Assembly (NCBI GenBank): GCA_013177805.1
Contig: JABLXU010000003.1
Span: 1 to 64,000 of the forward strand
Length of the DNA: 64,000 nt
Direction of reading: 5' to 3'
From: Candidatus Omnitrophota bacterium
GTDB lineage: Bacteria; Hinthialibacterota; Hinthialibacteria; Hinthialibacterales; Hinthialibacteraceae
Shown: positions 51,953 to 61,640 of the stretch, piece by piece
Position numbering within the stretch: position 1 is the first letter of the stretch
Layout of the letters: each line of letters starts with the position of its first letter
Program-made: the position numbers and the translations under genes
The notes under the pieces: generated by a model
What the model saw: only the letters and a program-made list of their open reading frames with translations
Told to the model about the DNA's origin: nothing
Databases searched by the model: none

Positions 51953-52981
51953 TCAACGGTTTGATTCATTAGTCCCGGGGCCGCGCGCTCTATCCTCCGC
52001 CCGGCCGGCATCCCGCAGAATCCTATCGACCACTTGGTTATAATCCAAACCCGCCTGCCGGCAGGCCGCGACGAATCCGGCGTCGGGCGAGAGGCAGGGA
52101 TTCGCGTTGATCTCCAACACCCAAGGCCGGCCGGCGCGGTCCACCCGGAAATCCACCCGGGCATACCCGCGCAGCCGAAAGAGATCCCAACATTGTAAAG
52201 CCAATTCGGTGAGCCGGCGCAAGAGAGGCTGGTCGTCCGGGGGAAATTCGAACCGGCGGGGCGTGTGATGAAACTCGAACGTGTCCGCTTGCCACTTGGC
52301 CCGGTAGCCTACCACCCGGATCTTATCCTCCGGATAGGCGTCGAATGAAATTTCCGCGGGCGGCAAAACCTCCCCACCGTTATCCGACGCCAGGACCGAC
52401 AGATTGAATTCCCGGCCTTCGATGAATTTCTCCGCGAAACCGGTTCCGCCCAGCCGGGGCAGCCGACGCGCCAGCGCGCCGCGCAGATCCTCCGCCGTGG
52501 CAGGATGCACCACCGAATCTTCGTCCAAGCCCAAAGACGCGTGTTCCCATACGGATTTGATGATATACGGCCCTTCCGGCACCAGTCCGGGCGCCAGCCA
52601 TGCTTTCCTGTCCAGCCAAGGAGGGGTGGGGATTCCGTGATCCCGCAGGATCATCTTGGCCACCAGTTTATTGGAGGTGCCGTACATAGCCGTGGCCGAA
52701 GCTCCGGTGTACGGCAAACCGAGGGCCTCCAGCATCGCCGGGGCCAGGTGAATGAAACGCCCTTGTCCCTCGAGCGACTCCACCAGGTTGAACACCACAT
52801 CCGGGTGGATTTGCCGGAGCCGGGTGAGGTTCTGTTTGAGATGGCTGGTGAACGGCAGGCTCACCGTATCATGGCCTAGATCCCTCAGGGCATGAGACAC
52901 CGCCTGGGTTTGGATCAGGTTATCTTGTTCATCCAGGGTGGAATCCCCGGAGACATCGTTGTGCAGGACGGCGACCTTCAT
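51953..52981 (-). CDS. D-Ala-D-Ala ligase-like ATP-grasp enzyme (second of pair)
   Basis: A 342-residue ATP-grasp ligase. N-terminal Rossmann part (MKVAVLHNDVSGDSTLDEQD), then VVFNLVESLEGQGRFIHLAP where true Ddl has a conserved HGxxGED-like motif, then the ATP-grasp core. Core features are SNKLVAKMILRDHGIPTPPW, YIIKSVWEHASLGLDEDSVV, the central EKFIEGREFNLSVLAS, and the metal-binding VLEINANPCLSPDAGF. It should join a carboxylate to an amine via an acyl phosphate. The divergent substrate-binding region argues against cell-wall D-Ala-D-Ala synthesis. It starts 21 bases after the first ATP-grasp gene. Confidence 0.88.
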   Translation of the reverse strand: MKVAVLHNDVSGDSTLDEQDNLIQTQAVSHALRDLGHDTVSLPFTSHLKQNLTRLRQIHPDVVFNLVESLEGQGRFIHLAPAMLEALGLPYTGASATAMYGTSNKLVAKMILRDHGIPTPPWLDRKAWLAPGLVPEGPYIIKSVWEHASLGLDEDSVVHPATAEDLRGALARRLPRLGGTGFAEKFIEGREFNLSVLASDNGGEVLPPAEISFDAYPEDKIRVVGYRAKWQADTFEFHHTPRRFEFPPDDQPLLRRLTELALQCWDLFRLRGYARVDFRVDRAGRPWVLEINANPCLSPDAGFVAACRQAGLDYNQVVDRILRDAGRAEDRARGPGTNESNR

Positions 52982-53002
52982 CGGACAGGGTGAATCTCCC
53001 TC

Positions 53003-54043
53003 TTAGGTGACCGGGCATGAATCCGTATGCATTTCCCCCCAGGTTTCAAGGCGGCCGGCCCAATGCGAATTCAACACCCGTTTCCAAGCGGACTGGACGA
53101 TATGGCCGATCAACTCCCGGTAGGAGATGCCCGCGAAGCGGCAGAGAATCGGCAGATCCGAATGTTCCGGATGCAAGCCCGCCAGGGGATTGACTTCCAT
53201 GAATTGGGGCATGCCCGCGGCGTCGGCGCGCAGGTCCACCCGTCCGGCATCCCGGCAGCCAAGCCCGGTCCAGGCTTGGAGGGCGATCCGGGCCGCCTCG
53301 CGGGCCACGGGATCATCGGCCGGTGTGTATTCGACCCGTTCTTCGCAATATTCTTTATTCACGTATGAATAGACATCGCTCTCGGCCTGGGCGTTCAGAT
53401 GGATTTCCATAACGCCCACCGCCCGCGCCTCCGGGCCGGTTCCTAGAATCCCCACGGTGAACTCCCGGCCGGGCAGAAACGTTTCCACCAGAACGGGCTG
53501 GTTGAAGCGGGCCAGCAGCTCGCGTCCGACGTTCAGCAGCTCATCGCGGTTCCGGACCTTGGACTGGGGTGTGATGCCTTTTCCTGTTCCTTCCGCGACC
53601 GGCTTGAGGAATAGGGGGCCGGGCAGAGTGATTTCCCGCAGTTGCGCCTCGTTTTCCGCCACGAAGAAATCCGGTGTGGGAACCCCCAGTGCCCGGACCA
53701 CCTGCTTGCACAGGCCCTTGTGCAAGGTCAAGGCGGTCACCAGCGGGTCGGAGAAGGTATAGGGGATGCCGTAGGCGTCCAGCAAGGCGGGGACCTGGGA
53801 TTCGCGGCCGATCCCCCGCAATCCTTCGGCGATATTGAATACGAGGTTCCACCGGTCGCCCCGGGCCAGGCGTTGGACCAGGGCGTGGAGATTGCCGATC
53901 CGGTCGGTGATCAGCCCCAGTTCCCGCAAGGCGCCGTCGATCGCGTCGATGGTGCTGAGGCGGTCGAATTCCGCCGTTTCTTCTTCCGAGTACCCCGCGG
54001 CCAGGTAATCATCCCGCAGATCGTAAGTGACCCCGATTTTCAT
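53003..54043 (-). CDS. D-Ala-D-Ala ligase-like ATP-grasp enzyme (first of pair)
   Basis: A 346-residue ATP-grasp ligase that starts MKIGVTYDLRDDYLAAGYSE. Core motifs: NIAEGLRGIGRESQVPALLD, LHKGLCKQVVRALGVPTPDF, LFLKPVAEGTGKGI, VETFLPGREFTVGILGTG and FMEVNPLAGLHPEHSDLPIL. As in its partner, the N-terminal substrate loop differs from true Ddl, so a non-cell-wall substrate is likely. ATG 54043 is chosen from the family N-terminus. It overlaps the upstream YkgJ gene by 35 bases, which suggests translational coupling; in-frame ATGs upstream (to 54106) are less likely. The C-terminal tail (SHWAGRLETWGEM) is not typical. Confidence 0.86.
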   Translation of the reverse strand: MKIGVTYDLRDDYLAAGYSEEETAEFDRLSTIDAIDGALRELGLITDRIGNLHALVQRLARGDRWNLVFNIAEGLRGIGRESQVPALLDAYGIPYTFSDPLVTALTLHKGLCKQVVRALGVPTPDFFVAENEAQLREITLPGPLFLKPVAEGTGKGITPQSKVRNRDELLNVGRELLARFNQPVLVETFLPGREFTVGILGTGPEARAVGVMEIHLNAQAESDVYSYVNKEYCEERVEYTPADDPVAREAARIALQAWTGLGCRDAGRVDLRADAAGMPQFMEVNPLAGLHPEHSDLPILCRFAGISYRELIGHIVQSAWKRVLNSHWAGRLETWGEMHTDSCPVT

Positions 54044-54518
54044 GGAAGATGGATCCATTCCGGAGTTCATGATAGAGTTGCACGCGCCAACGTTCGGCTT
54101 CGTCATGGTGGATACCTACCTTTTCGAGGAGGGATTCATCCGGTTTCAACAAGTGCACGGGGCATCCACTGGCCAAGCCCGTCAACCCGGATTCGGTGAA
54201 ATCCAGGGGATACAAACGGCAGACCAGCGGCCGGACCTCGCGAGGCAGCCCGCAGCCTTCCGGTCCCAGGAAGCAACAATCCCGGTTGTTTTTTTGTTTG
54301 AGGACCCGGCGTGACCCATCGGGCAAGACCGTGTACAAAATCCAGTTGGGGTCGCCGGGTTGATTCAAATAAGCCGGATCGGCCGGTTTTCGGAATTCAT
54401 GGAAACCGTCCGATCCGGTGAACGCTGCGATGCGGGCGATATCGCCCTCCGTGACCAGGACATCGGTGTATTGACAGCAGGTGATCTGAATTCGGGCACA
54501 ATGCGCGCATAAGTTCAT
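54009..54518 (-). CDS. YkgJ-family cysteine-cluster protein
   Basis: A 169-residue protein with eight or more cysteines. The N-terminal MNLCAHCARIQITCCQYTDV and internal NRDCCFLGPEGC and PLVCRLYPLDF follow the YkgJ (CxxCxxCC zinc or iron chelatase) pattern. Such proteins bind a metal or Fe-S cluster; their reaction is mostly unknown. It starts 14 bases after the kamA stop and overlaps the ATP-grasp gene, so it belongs to the same operon. It may modify, protect or supply metal to one of the partner enzymes or the product. Confidence 0.82.
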   Translation of the reverse strand: MNLCAHCARIQITCCQYTDVLVTEGDIARIAAFTGSDGFHEFRKPADPAYLNQPGDPNWILYTVLPDGSRRVLKQKNNRDCCFLGPEGCGLPREVRPLVCRLYPLDFTESGLTGLASGCPVHLLKPDESLLEKVGIHHDEAERWRVQLYHELRNGSIFHENRGHLRSAG

Positions 54519-54532
54519 GACGTGTAAAGGGA

Positions 54533-55882
<1,350 letters not shown>

Positions 55883-55925
55883 AATGCCCTAGACCCTTTC
55901 TTCTATGAAGAGATGTACGTTAAAG

Positions 55926-55947
55926 CCAATCTTTCGGAAAAGATTGG
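55926..55947 (-). promoter_or_regulatory. Leader hairpin upstream of kamA
   Basis: On the minus strand CCAATCTTT-TCCG-AAAGATTGG is a perfect nine-base stem with a tetraloop. It lies about 44 bases before the kamA ATG. Only CTTTAA follows, so it is a weak terminator at best; it may be a leader control element. Confidence 0.45.
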
Positions 55948-56022
55948 AACCTGGTTATCCACAAGGCATGAACAGGAGACACGGCAAACGGTTTCATGGC
56001 AGTTCCCTTTCTTCCCCACGCG

Positions 56023-56316
56023 TCAGGTGAACGAATCCAGCGGACCGGCTGAGGGTTCATATTCCCGGATGACTTGATATTTGGTAACCATAATCATTTT
56101 GCGGCCGAAATCATCCTCGCCGATGATGCCCGTCACCTGAACTTGTTTTTGGATCAGATTCAACAATTTCCGCCCCTTGTCGTTGCGCCCGATGATATAG
56201 TCTGACTCATCGGTGGCGGCAATCATCACATTCACCACGCGGCCGTCCTCGTCCCAATCCGCCGCGGTGATGACTCCCGACAAGGTGACTCGTTGTTTAG
56301 ACTCCGCCTTCGACAT
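56023..56316 (-). CDS. Small predicted OB-fold-like protein
   Basis: A 97-residue soluble protein (start ATG 56316; an upstream start at 56328 adds four residues). The strand pattern RVTLSGVITAADWDEDGRVV, NVMIAATDESDYII, KQVQVTGIIGEDDFGRKMIM looks like a small OB or SH3-like barrel, as in nucleic-acid- or cofactor-binding modules. No family named. It is upstream of kamA on the same strand with a 140-base gap and a hairpin between, so operon membership is uncertain. Confidence 0.6.
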   Translation of the reverse strand: MSKAESKQRVTLSGVITAADWDEDGRVVNVMIAATDESDYIIGRNDKGRKLLNLIQKQVQVTGIIGEDDFGRKMIMVTKYQVIREYEPSAGPLDSFT

Positions 56317-56618
56317 GATCAAACTCAATCAACGCATAAGTCGGGTGAACCATAACGGCTTCGAACAGATGTTGATAGATTCAATTTCCATTCCAAAGAT
56401 GCAACTATTTGATATTAAATAACTTATAAATAATAAAATAATCCAAGTGGAATTTCCGGTTCCGGTTGGGGAGGCGTTTGGATGGGACGTGCGTGCCGCA
56501 TGCGATTTTTCAGGGACCTAGTCCCACGCTCTTTCGATAGAATTCGATGATTTTTTATCAAAAAATTGACATATGCATTCCAAAATGCAATAAAAAAAGC
56601 CTTATTGGAATCCCGATT

Positions 56619-56684
56619 CGGCAAAAACAGAATTCCCAATGCCGATAATCCATTTTTCGGAACTGACAGTTCCTGTTTTTGCCG
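56619..56684. repeat. Spaced 12-base perfect inverted repeat
   Basis: CGGCAAAAACAG (56619-56630) and CTGTTTTTGCCG (56673-56684) flank 42 bases. The whole can fold as a long-looped hairpin, with GGAACTGTCAGTTCC as a smaller one inside on the minus strand. It lies 74 bases past the asmA stop in an AT-rich 441-base gap that holds no gene I can see. Confidence 0.5.
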
Positions 56685-56757
56685 TGAAAAAGCGGGGGAG
56701 CCGGGATTTGGTTTTTTCCGGCCCAGTACGGGACCTCTTTTCTTACAGGCCGCCGGG

Positions 56758-59700
56758 TTATTTCTTCAATAAATTTTCCACGGCCTTGGGGAGGGAGAGT
56801 TTGGATTTGCGGGCCGGCGCGGGAGTCGCGGATTGAACCTCGGCAGTGGCCGGCGAGATTTCGCCGGTGGCGGATTGCACATCGGCCGTGCCTGAATCAA
56901 TCGCGCCGGTGGCGGAGCGAGGCACGCCGCGGACGGGGGAAGTGGCCCGCCGGGGAGACGTGACCGTTTCCGCCGGGGTGGATTCCGCCGGGGTGGTACC
57001 CGATGGGGTGGCGCTCCGGACCGATTCTCTTCGAGGGAGAGGCAAGGAAGGTATCTTCAACGCCGGTGCTTTTTGGGCGCCGGCGGCTTCGGTTTTTTCC
57101 GTGGCCGTGGTTCCTGTTTCGATTGGAGCGGAAACGGGGGCGGTCACGGAGCGGATGGCCTCTTTGCCGGGGAGGGGCAAGGAGGGGATCTTCGACGCCG
57201 GGGTTTTCTGGGCGGCGGTGGTTTCGGTTTTTTCAGGGGCCGGCGCGGTGGATTCAGCCGCCGGGGCGGTCCCTTCGCGCGGGGGAGAGGTTTTCTCGCC
57301 AGGAAGCCCTAAAACCGGGATATTGGGCAACGAGACGGGCAGTTTGCTTTTGATCTGATCCAGCCCTTTGCCCAGCAGCGCGTTTTGCAGGGTTTGTTGG
57401 ACGAATTGGGGATCCGGCGCGGGGCGGACGCCGGGCCAGGTGCCGGTCATGGCGAAGGGGATGGAGAGCCGGCCCTGGTCATCGGTAAGGTATTTCAGGG
57501 CGGATACCTGACTCACCAGCGTATTGGTGATGCCCTTGGAAAGGAAGAGTCCCGCGTTGACGTTCACCGCCTTGTCGAAATTGAGCCAGCCTTTGCCGTT
57601 GAGCGCCCAATCGGCGGCGGCCACCACGAGCGAGTTCAGGTCGATTTTCCCCTCCTTGATCCGCATGGCCATTTGCAGTTGGTCGAAGACGGAATCCTTG
57701 GTGCTGAAGATCGCGGGATAGCTTTGCCGCAATTGCGGTGAGAGAAAATTGGTCAGGCCCGGGACGCCCGTGAGGCTGCCGAGGACTGATTCGGCGATGT
57801 TGACATCGTACAGGATGCCTTCATGGATCTGGGCTTGGCCTTCGCCGGAGAGGGTTTTTTTGATGGTTTCCCAGTCATTGCCGCTGCCGGAAAGGCCGAG
57901 TTTCATGTGGAAGCGTCCGGCGAACGACTTGGGGATGGAGATGAGGCTGGAACGGAAGAATTCCACAATATCCACGTTCTCTAACTGGGTATTGAAGGCG
58001 AAAGCCGGCGGCGTGGGATTCAGGTCGTAGACGGCGGTGGCTTTCACCAAGCCGTCCAGCGCGTTGAAGGCCAGGTTGTCAATCGTTAATTTCTGATTGA
58101 GGAAGGCATAGGTTCCGGAGAGTTGGGTATAGTCGATGCCGGCGTAGGTCCCCTGGGAGGAGGCGAGTTTCCCCTGGCAGGCGATTTGCTCTTTTTCCAT
58201 CCACTGTTTGCCTTCGATGACGAGGTTCTGCAGCCGGTCGGGCTTTTGGGGGGGCTTTTCGGTTTTGATGAAATCCGCGACCCACAGTTCGGGCGATTGG
58301 ATGGTGAAGGTGGAAGCGGGGGGAGACAATTTATCCATTCGCGCGGTGACCGCGATTTTGGACTGGCCGGCCTGGAATGACAACTCTTTGGTGTTGGCTT
58401 TTTCGCCCTGGAATTCAATGGCTCCCGTTAATTGCGTGACCGGATGGGCCAGGGCCGGATGCGTGGCGGAGACGCCGTTGAATTGCACTTGCCCGGTGAT
58501 TTGGGGCGTCTCGCCTTTCTTTTGATAATGGGCCGCCAGGGCTACGTTGCCGGAAGCGCCGTACTGTTTCAAAATGGGCAGATGGGCCTGCAGAGCGGCG
58601 AGATCGGCCTGCGGGGCGTTCAGAGCCAGTTCGATGTCCGTGGTTTTCCCCGAGGTGATTTTGCCGGAACCTTCCACGCGGGTTTGGTTGAGGGTGATAC
58701 CGGCTTTCTGGATATCGAGGTTCGCGCCGGCGGCTGATCCCTCCACCGTGATGGAAAGGGGAATTCCCTTGGCTTTCAGGAATTGATCGTTGTAGTTGAG
58801 GCTGGCGGCGGAGGCGTTAAGCGTGACGTTCAGCGCCAGGCGGCTGAGATTGCCTTTCGCCTGCAGCTTGCCTTCGATATTCCCGGCCGCGCGCAATCCG
58901 GGAGGAATCACTTGGAGTGTGGCGATGCCCTTTTGCAGGCGTTCGAGGTCAAGCGACGAGAGGGAAGCCTCTCCTTCCACCGTGAGTTGATCCATCCCGC
59001 CGCCCGGGGTGATGGAGGAGACGCGGCCTTGGAAGGTGAAATTGGATTTTTGAGGTGAGAAAAGGGCGGTGGTGATTTGCACACTGGGCAGGGAGAATTG
59101 ATTTTTCTCCCCCACGATTTTCAGGGTGGCCTGCAACGGACCGGAAATGTCGAGCCACGGGGGAAGTTGTTTCATGAGGGCCGGGAATTTCTTTTGCAGT
59201 TCATCCAGGTTCAGGGAATCGATTTTGACATCGGCCTGCATGGGGAGGTGGGCCAGTTCGAACGATTTTCCCAAGGGGCCGAAACGGCCTTGGAGGGAGA
59301 GGTTTGGTTTCGCGGCCAACACCGCGGCGGCGAGTTGCAGGTCAAACGGTTGGTCCAGGCTGAAATTCCGGAGGGTGGCGCTGATGTGGGTGGCGCGGAA
59401 CTCTTGGCCTTCCATGCGGTCCACGAAGCGGACATCCCCCTCGTTCACCTGGATCATGGCGAAGGAGAAGGAGGGGGCCGGCGAGGAGGGAGCCGGGGAT
59501 TCGTTGCCGGAAGGGGTTGAATTCGTTCCGCTGGAGGATTGGCCCAAGGTTGAAACGTTCAGCAGGCCTTCTTTCCCGCGGATGAGTTGGATAACGGGTT
59601 TGTTCAAGACCAGTTGCGAGACCTCCAGTTTTTTCTGGAGCAGGGGCATCAATTTGAATTGGATGTGGAGGTCTTCGGCGCTGAGAAATTTTTCCGAAGA

Positions 59701-59946
59701 GAAGGCGGGATCATCGGACACGGTGAATTGGGTCAAGCGGACGCCGGCCGCCGGCCACAAGGTGACGTCGAGTTTTTCGAGGGTGACCTCGCGGCCCAGC
59801 GCCTGTTTGACTTGCGCGAGGATGTAGTCTTTGTTGTTTTCAATAATCTGTCCAAGGTTCATAATCACCCAGGCCGCGGAGGCGGCGAATAAGACCAGAA
59901 GCACCAAGAGAAACAGGAAGATTCGTTTTTTGGTGAACAGTTTCAT
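56758..59946 (-). CDS. AsmA-family protein
   Basis: A 1062-residue inner-membrane-anchored periplasmic protein. One N-terminal helix (FLFLLVLLVLFAASAAWVIM) precedes the AsmA N-terminal pattern VKQALGREVTLEKLDVTLWP. A long run of beta-strand repeats follows, typical of the bridge-like lipid-transfer proteins AsmA, YhdP and TamB. The AsmA C-terminal signature occurs near YDVNIAESVLGSLTGVPGLTN. The last 150 residues are low-complexity and contain an internal duplication: KIPSLPLPGKEAIRS and KIPSLPLPRRESVRS, each preceded by EKTE..AAQK-like text. GGAGGAG precedes the ATG. Family members move phospholipid toward the outer membrane. Confidence 0.9.
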   Translation of the reverse strand: MKLFTKKRIFLFLLVLLVLFAASAAWVIMNLGQIIENNKDYILAQVKQALGREVTLEKLDVTLWPAAGVRLTQFTVSDDPAFSSEKFLSAEDLHIQFKLMPLLQKKLEVSQLVLNKPVIQLIRGKEGLLNVSTLGQSSSGTNSTPSGNESPAPSSPAPSFSFAMIQVNEGDVRFVDRMEGQEFRATHISATLRNFSLDQPFDLQLAAAVLAAKPNLSLQGRFGPLGKSFELAHLPMQADVKIDSLNLDELQKKFPALMKQLPPWLDISGPLQATLKIVGEKNQFSLPSVQITTALFSPQKSNFTFQGRVSSITPGGGMDQLTVEGEASLSSLDLERLQKGIATLQVIPPGLRAAGNIEGKLQAKGNLSRLALNVTLNASAASLNYNDQFLKAKGIPLSITVEGSAAGANLDIQKAGITLNQTRVEGSGKITSGKTTDIELALNAPQADLAALQAHLPILKQYGASGNVALAAHYQKKGETPQITGQVQFNGVSATHPALAHPVTQLTGAIEFQGEKANTKELSFQAGQSKIAVTARMDKLSPPASTFTIQSPELWVADFIKTEKPPQKPDRLQNLVIEGKQWMEKEQIACQGKLASSQGTYAGIDYTQLSGTYAFLNQKLTIDNLAFNALDGLVKATAVYDLNPTPPAFAFNTQLENVDIVEFFRSSLISIPKSFAGRFHMKLGLSGSGNDWETIKKTLSGEGQAQIHEGILYDVNIAESVLGSLTGVPGLTNFLSPQLRQSYPAIFSTKDSVFDQLQMAMRIKEGKIDLNSLVVAAADWALNGKGWLNFDKAVNVNAGLFLSKGITNTLVSQVSALKYLTDDQGRLSIPFAMTGTWPGVRPAPDPQFVQQTLQNALLGKGLDQIKSKLPVSLPNIPVLGLPGEKTSPPREGTAPAAESTAPAPEKTETTAAQKTPASKIPSLPLPGKEAIRSVTAPVSAPIETGTTATEKTEAAGAQKAPALKIPSLPLPRRESVRSATPSGTTPAESTPAETVTSPRRATSPVRGVPRSATGAIDSGTADVQSATGEISPATAEVQSATPAPARKSKLSLPKAVENLLKK

Positions 59947-60198
59947 GGGTTTTTCTCCTCCGCGAGTTTTTTTGATAATCGATTCAATCCTTGTGTCCGC
60001 CGAACCGGGTAAGGCGAAACCGGTAAAGAGGAAGGAACGGAACCCAATCCGTCACATGAGAAGATCTACAGGATTCCTAGGGCTGATTCTTTCTGAGTAT
60101 TATCGTAGCACGAGAGGAAGTGGCTATCAAAAAGAATATGTGGAAGGATGGAGGATTGGGGATTTGAAGAGGGTGGACGGCAGGCGCGGATTCAGCCC

Positions 60199-60948
60199 TT
60201 ATTGCCGCGCGGATTCTTTCTCGAAAATCAACCAAATGCCGTAGTTGATGCCGGCGCTGCCGGGGGGCCGGGGACGCAGGATGAGGAAATCGGCGATTCC
60301 CAAATCAATCATGACCTTCCGCAGGCGGTGTTCCGTTTCATCCACGTCGTATTTCGGGAAAGAGGAATTCTTTTGTTGCGTTTCGCGGACTTGGCGGGCG
60401 ATTTCCGGGGGCAGGTTTTCGGAGAAACCCCGGCCGATCAGCGCCGAGCCGCCGGGTTTAAGGACCCGGTGTATTTCCCGCAGCGCGGCATGGAGATCGG
60501 GCCAGAATTGAAATGATCCGCGGGAGACAATGATGTCCGCGTAATTGTCCCGGAAGGGGAGGTTCTGCGCGTCGGCCCACAGCGCGCTGATCCGGGGGCC
60601 GATGCCGGCCGCTTCGGCCAGGCGGGCGAGGCGGAAAAAACATTCGGGATTAAGATCCGCGTTGATCCAATGCAGCGCCCGGGTGCGGCGGCAGAGTTCA
60701 ATGATGAGATGGCCGGATCCGCCGCCCAGGTCGATGCCGATGCCTTCTTTTTCGGTCAAGTTGAACCGGTTGACAATCCACTCGGCAAGAGGGCCGTACA
60801 CCGGGGCAAGCGCGGAGAGTGGCGGGGAAGCCGGGGTGACCACTCCCGCCCCGGCGCTGGATTCGGTCCCGGCCGGAAAGCCGTTCAATGGAATCAGGAG
60901 GAAGGCAAGGATTGCGGAAAGCATACAAAGAATGATCGTTTTGCGCAT
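60199..60948 (-). CDS. Class I SAM-dependent methyltransferase with a signal-like N-terminus
   Basis: A 249-residue methyltransferase. After a hydrophobic N-terminus (MRKTIILCMLSAILAFLLIP, then FPAG) comes a typical Rossmann domain. Motif I is GIDLGGGSGHLIIELCR (about residues 71-87), the acidic motif II is INADLN, and then IVSRGSFQFWPD and HRVLKPGGSALIG. The N-terminus looks like a signal peptide or membrane anchor, which is unusual because SAM is cytoplasmic. It may be anchored facing inward, or the true start may lie further in, though no better start with a binding site is seen. The substrate is unknown. Confidence 0.75.
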   Translation of the reverse strand: MRKTIILCMLSAILAFLLIPLNGFPAGTESSAGAGVVTPASPPLSALAPVYGPLAEWIVNRFNLTEKEGIGIDLGGGSGHLIIELCRRTRALHWINADLNPECFFRLARLAEAAGIGPRISALWADAQNLPFRDNYADIIVSRGSFQFWPDLHAALREIHRVLKPGGSALIGRGFSENLPPEIARQVRETQQKNSSFPKYDVDETEHRLRKVMIDLGIADFLILRPRPPGSAGINYGIWLIFEKESARQ

Positions 60949-61009
60949 GGTGGATTATGATGCCTTTTTGAAACAAGTTAATCAATGGCCGGGCCAGGGT
61001 TGATTCGGC

Positions 61010-61370
61010 CCAGGCGCCCAGGGCTGAATCCCCAGCCGGAACCACGCAGCCAGATGTTAGAGGGATTCGGCTTAGGCGCCCAGGGTTGAAACCCCAGCTG
61101 GAACCATGCAGCCAGGTGTTAGAGGGATTCGGCCCAGGCGCCCAGGGTTGATTCGGCTCAGACGCCCAGGGTTGAAACCCCAGCCGGAGCCACGCAGCCA
61201 GGTGTTAGAGGGATTCGGCCCAGACGCCCAGGGTTGATTCGGCCCAGACGCCCAGGGTTGAAACCCTGGGCTGGAACCATGCAGCCAGGTGTTAGAGGGA
61301 TTCGGCCCAGACGCCCAGGGTTGAAACCCTGGGCTGCTATATGGCGGCCCCTTGAAAGGGGCGCTAGGGG
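61010..61370 (+). repeat. Irregular tandem array of family A repeats
   Basis: Four copies of GCAGCCAG.TGTTAGAGG start at 61046, 61108, 61194 and 61281, so the spacings are 62, 86 and 87. Each is linked to CCCAGGGTTGAAACC in half or full palindrome form. The array ends with a complete family A pair (CCCAGGGTTGAAACCCTGGG, then GGCCCCTTGAAAGGGG). It is part of the 692-base divergent gap between the methyltransferase and the GT39-like gene; the AT-rich part, about 61500-61640, may hold promoters. Confidence 0.8.
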
Positions 61371-61442
61371 AAGGGGGAGGTTTGTGTAAAAATTGAGGTT
61401 TGTTTAAATATTGAGAAGTGGAGGCTTGAAGAGAGGACTGAT

Positions 61443-61476
61443 CCTCACCCTGGCTCTTATCCCGAGGGAGAGGGGG
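61443..61476 (+). repeat. Family B repeat
   Basis: CCTCACCCTGGCTCTTATCC is followed by CGAGGGAGAGGGGG. It follows the family A array in the same A-then-B order seen elsewhere. Confidence 0.65.
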
Positions 61477-61640
61477 ATCGGGTTGCGTTCCATTTTTACC
61501 CGTGTCATGGAGAAAATATGAAAAAAGATTTATATACAAATAATTATAATTTTAAAAATATGGATTCTCTGTGTTTGATAGAATGGGGAGAAGATGCTAT
61601 TCTGTTTTTGGATTGTTTTTTTTGAATCCCAAGGCGGATC

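Noticed and set aside
51729-51956. 75-codon minus-strand frame
   Set aside because: No start signal, implausible composition, and it overlaps the end of the ATP-grasp gene.
61010-61370. Possible CRISPR array
   Set aside because: Spacing is irregular (62, 86, 87), units are degenerate palindromes of the dispersed family A, and no cas gene is present.
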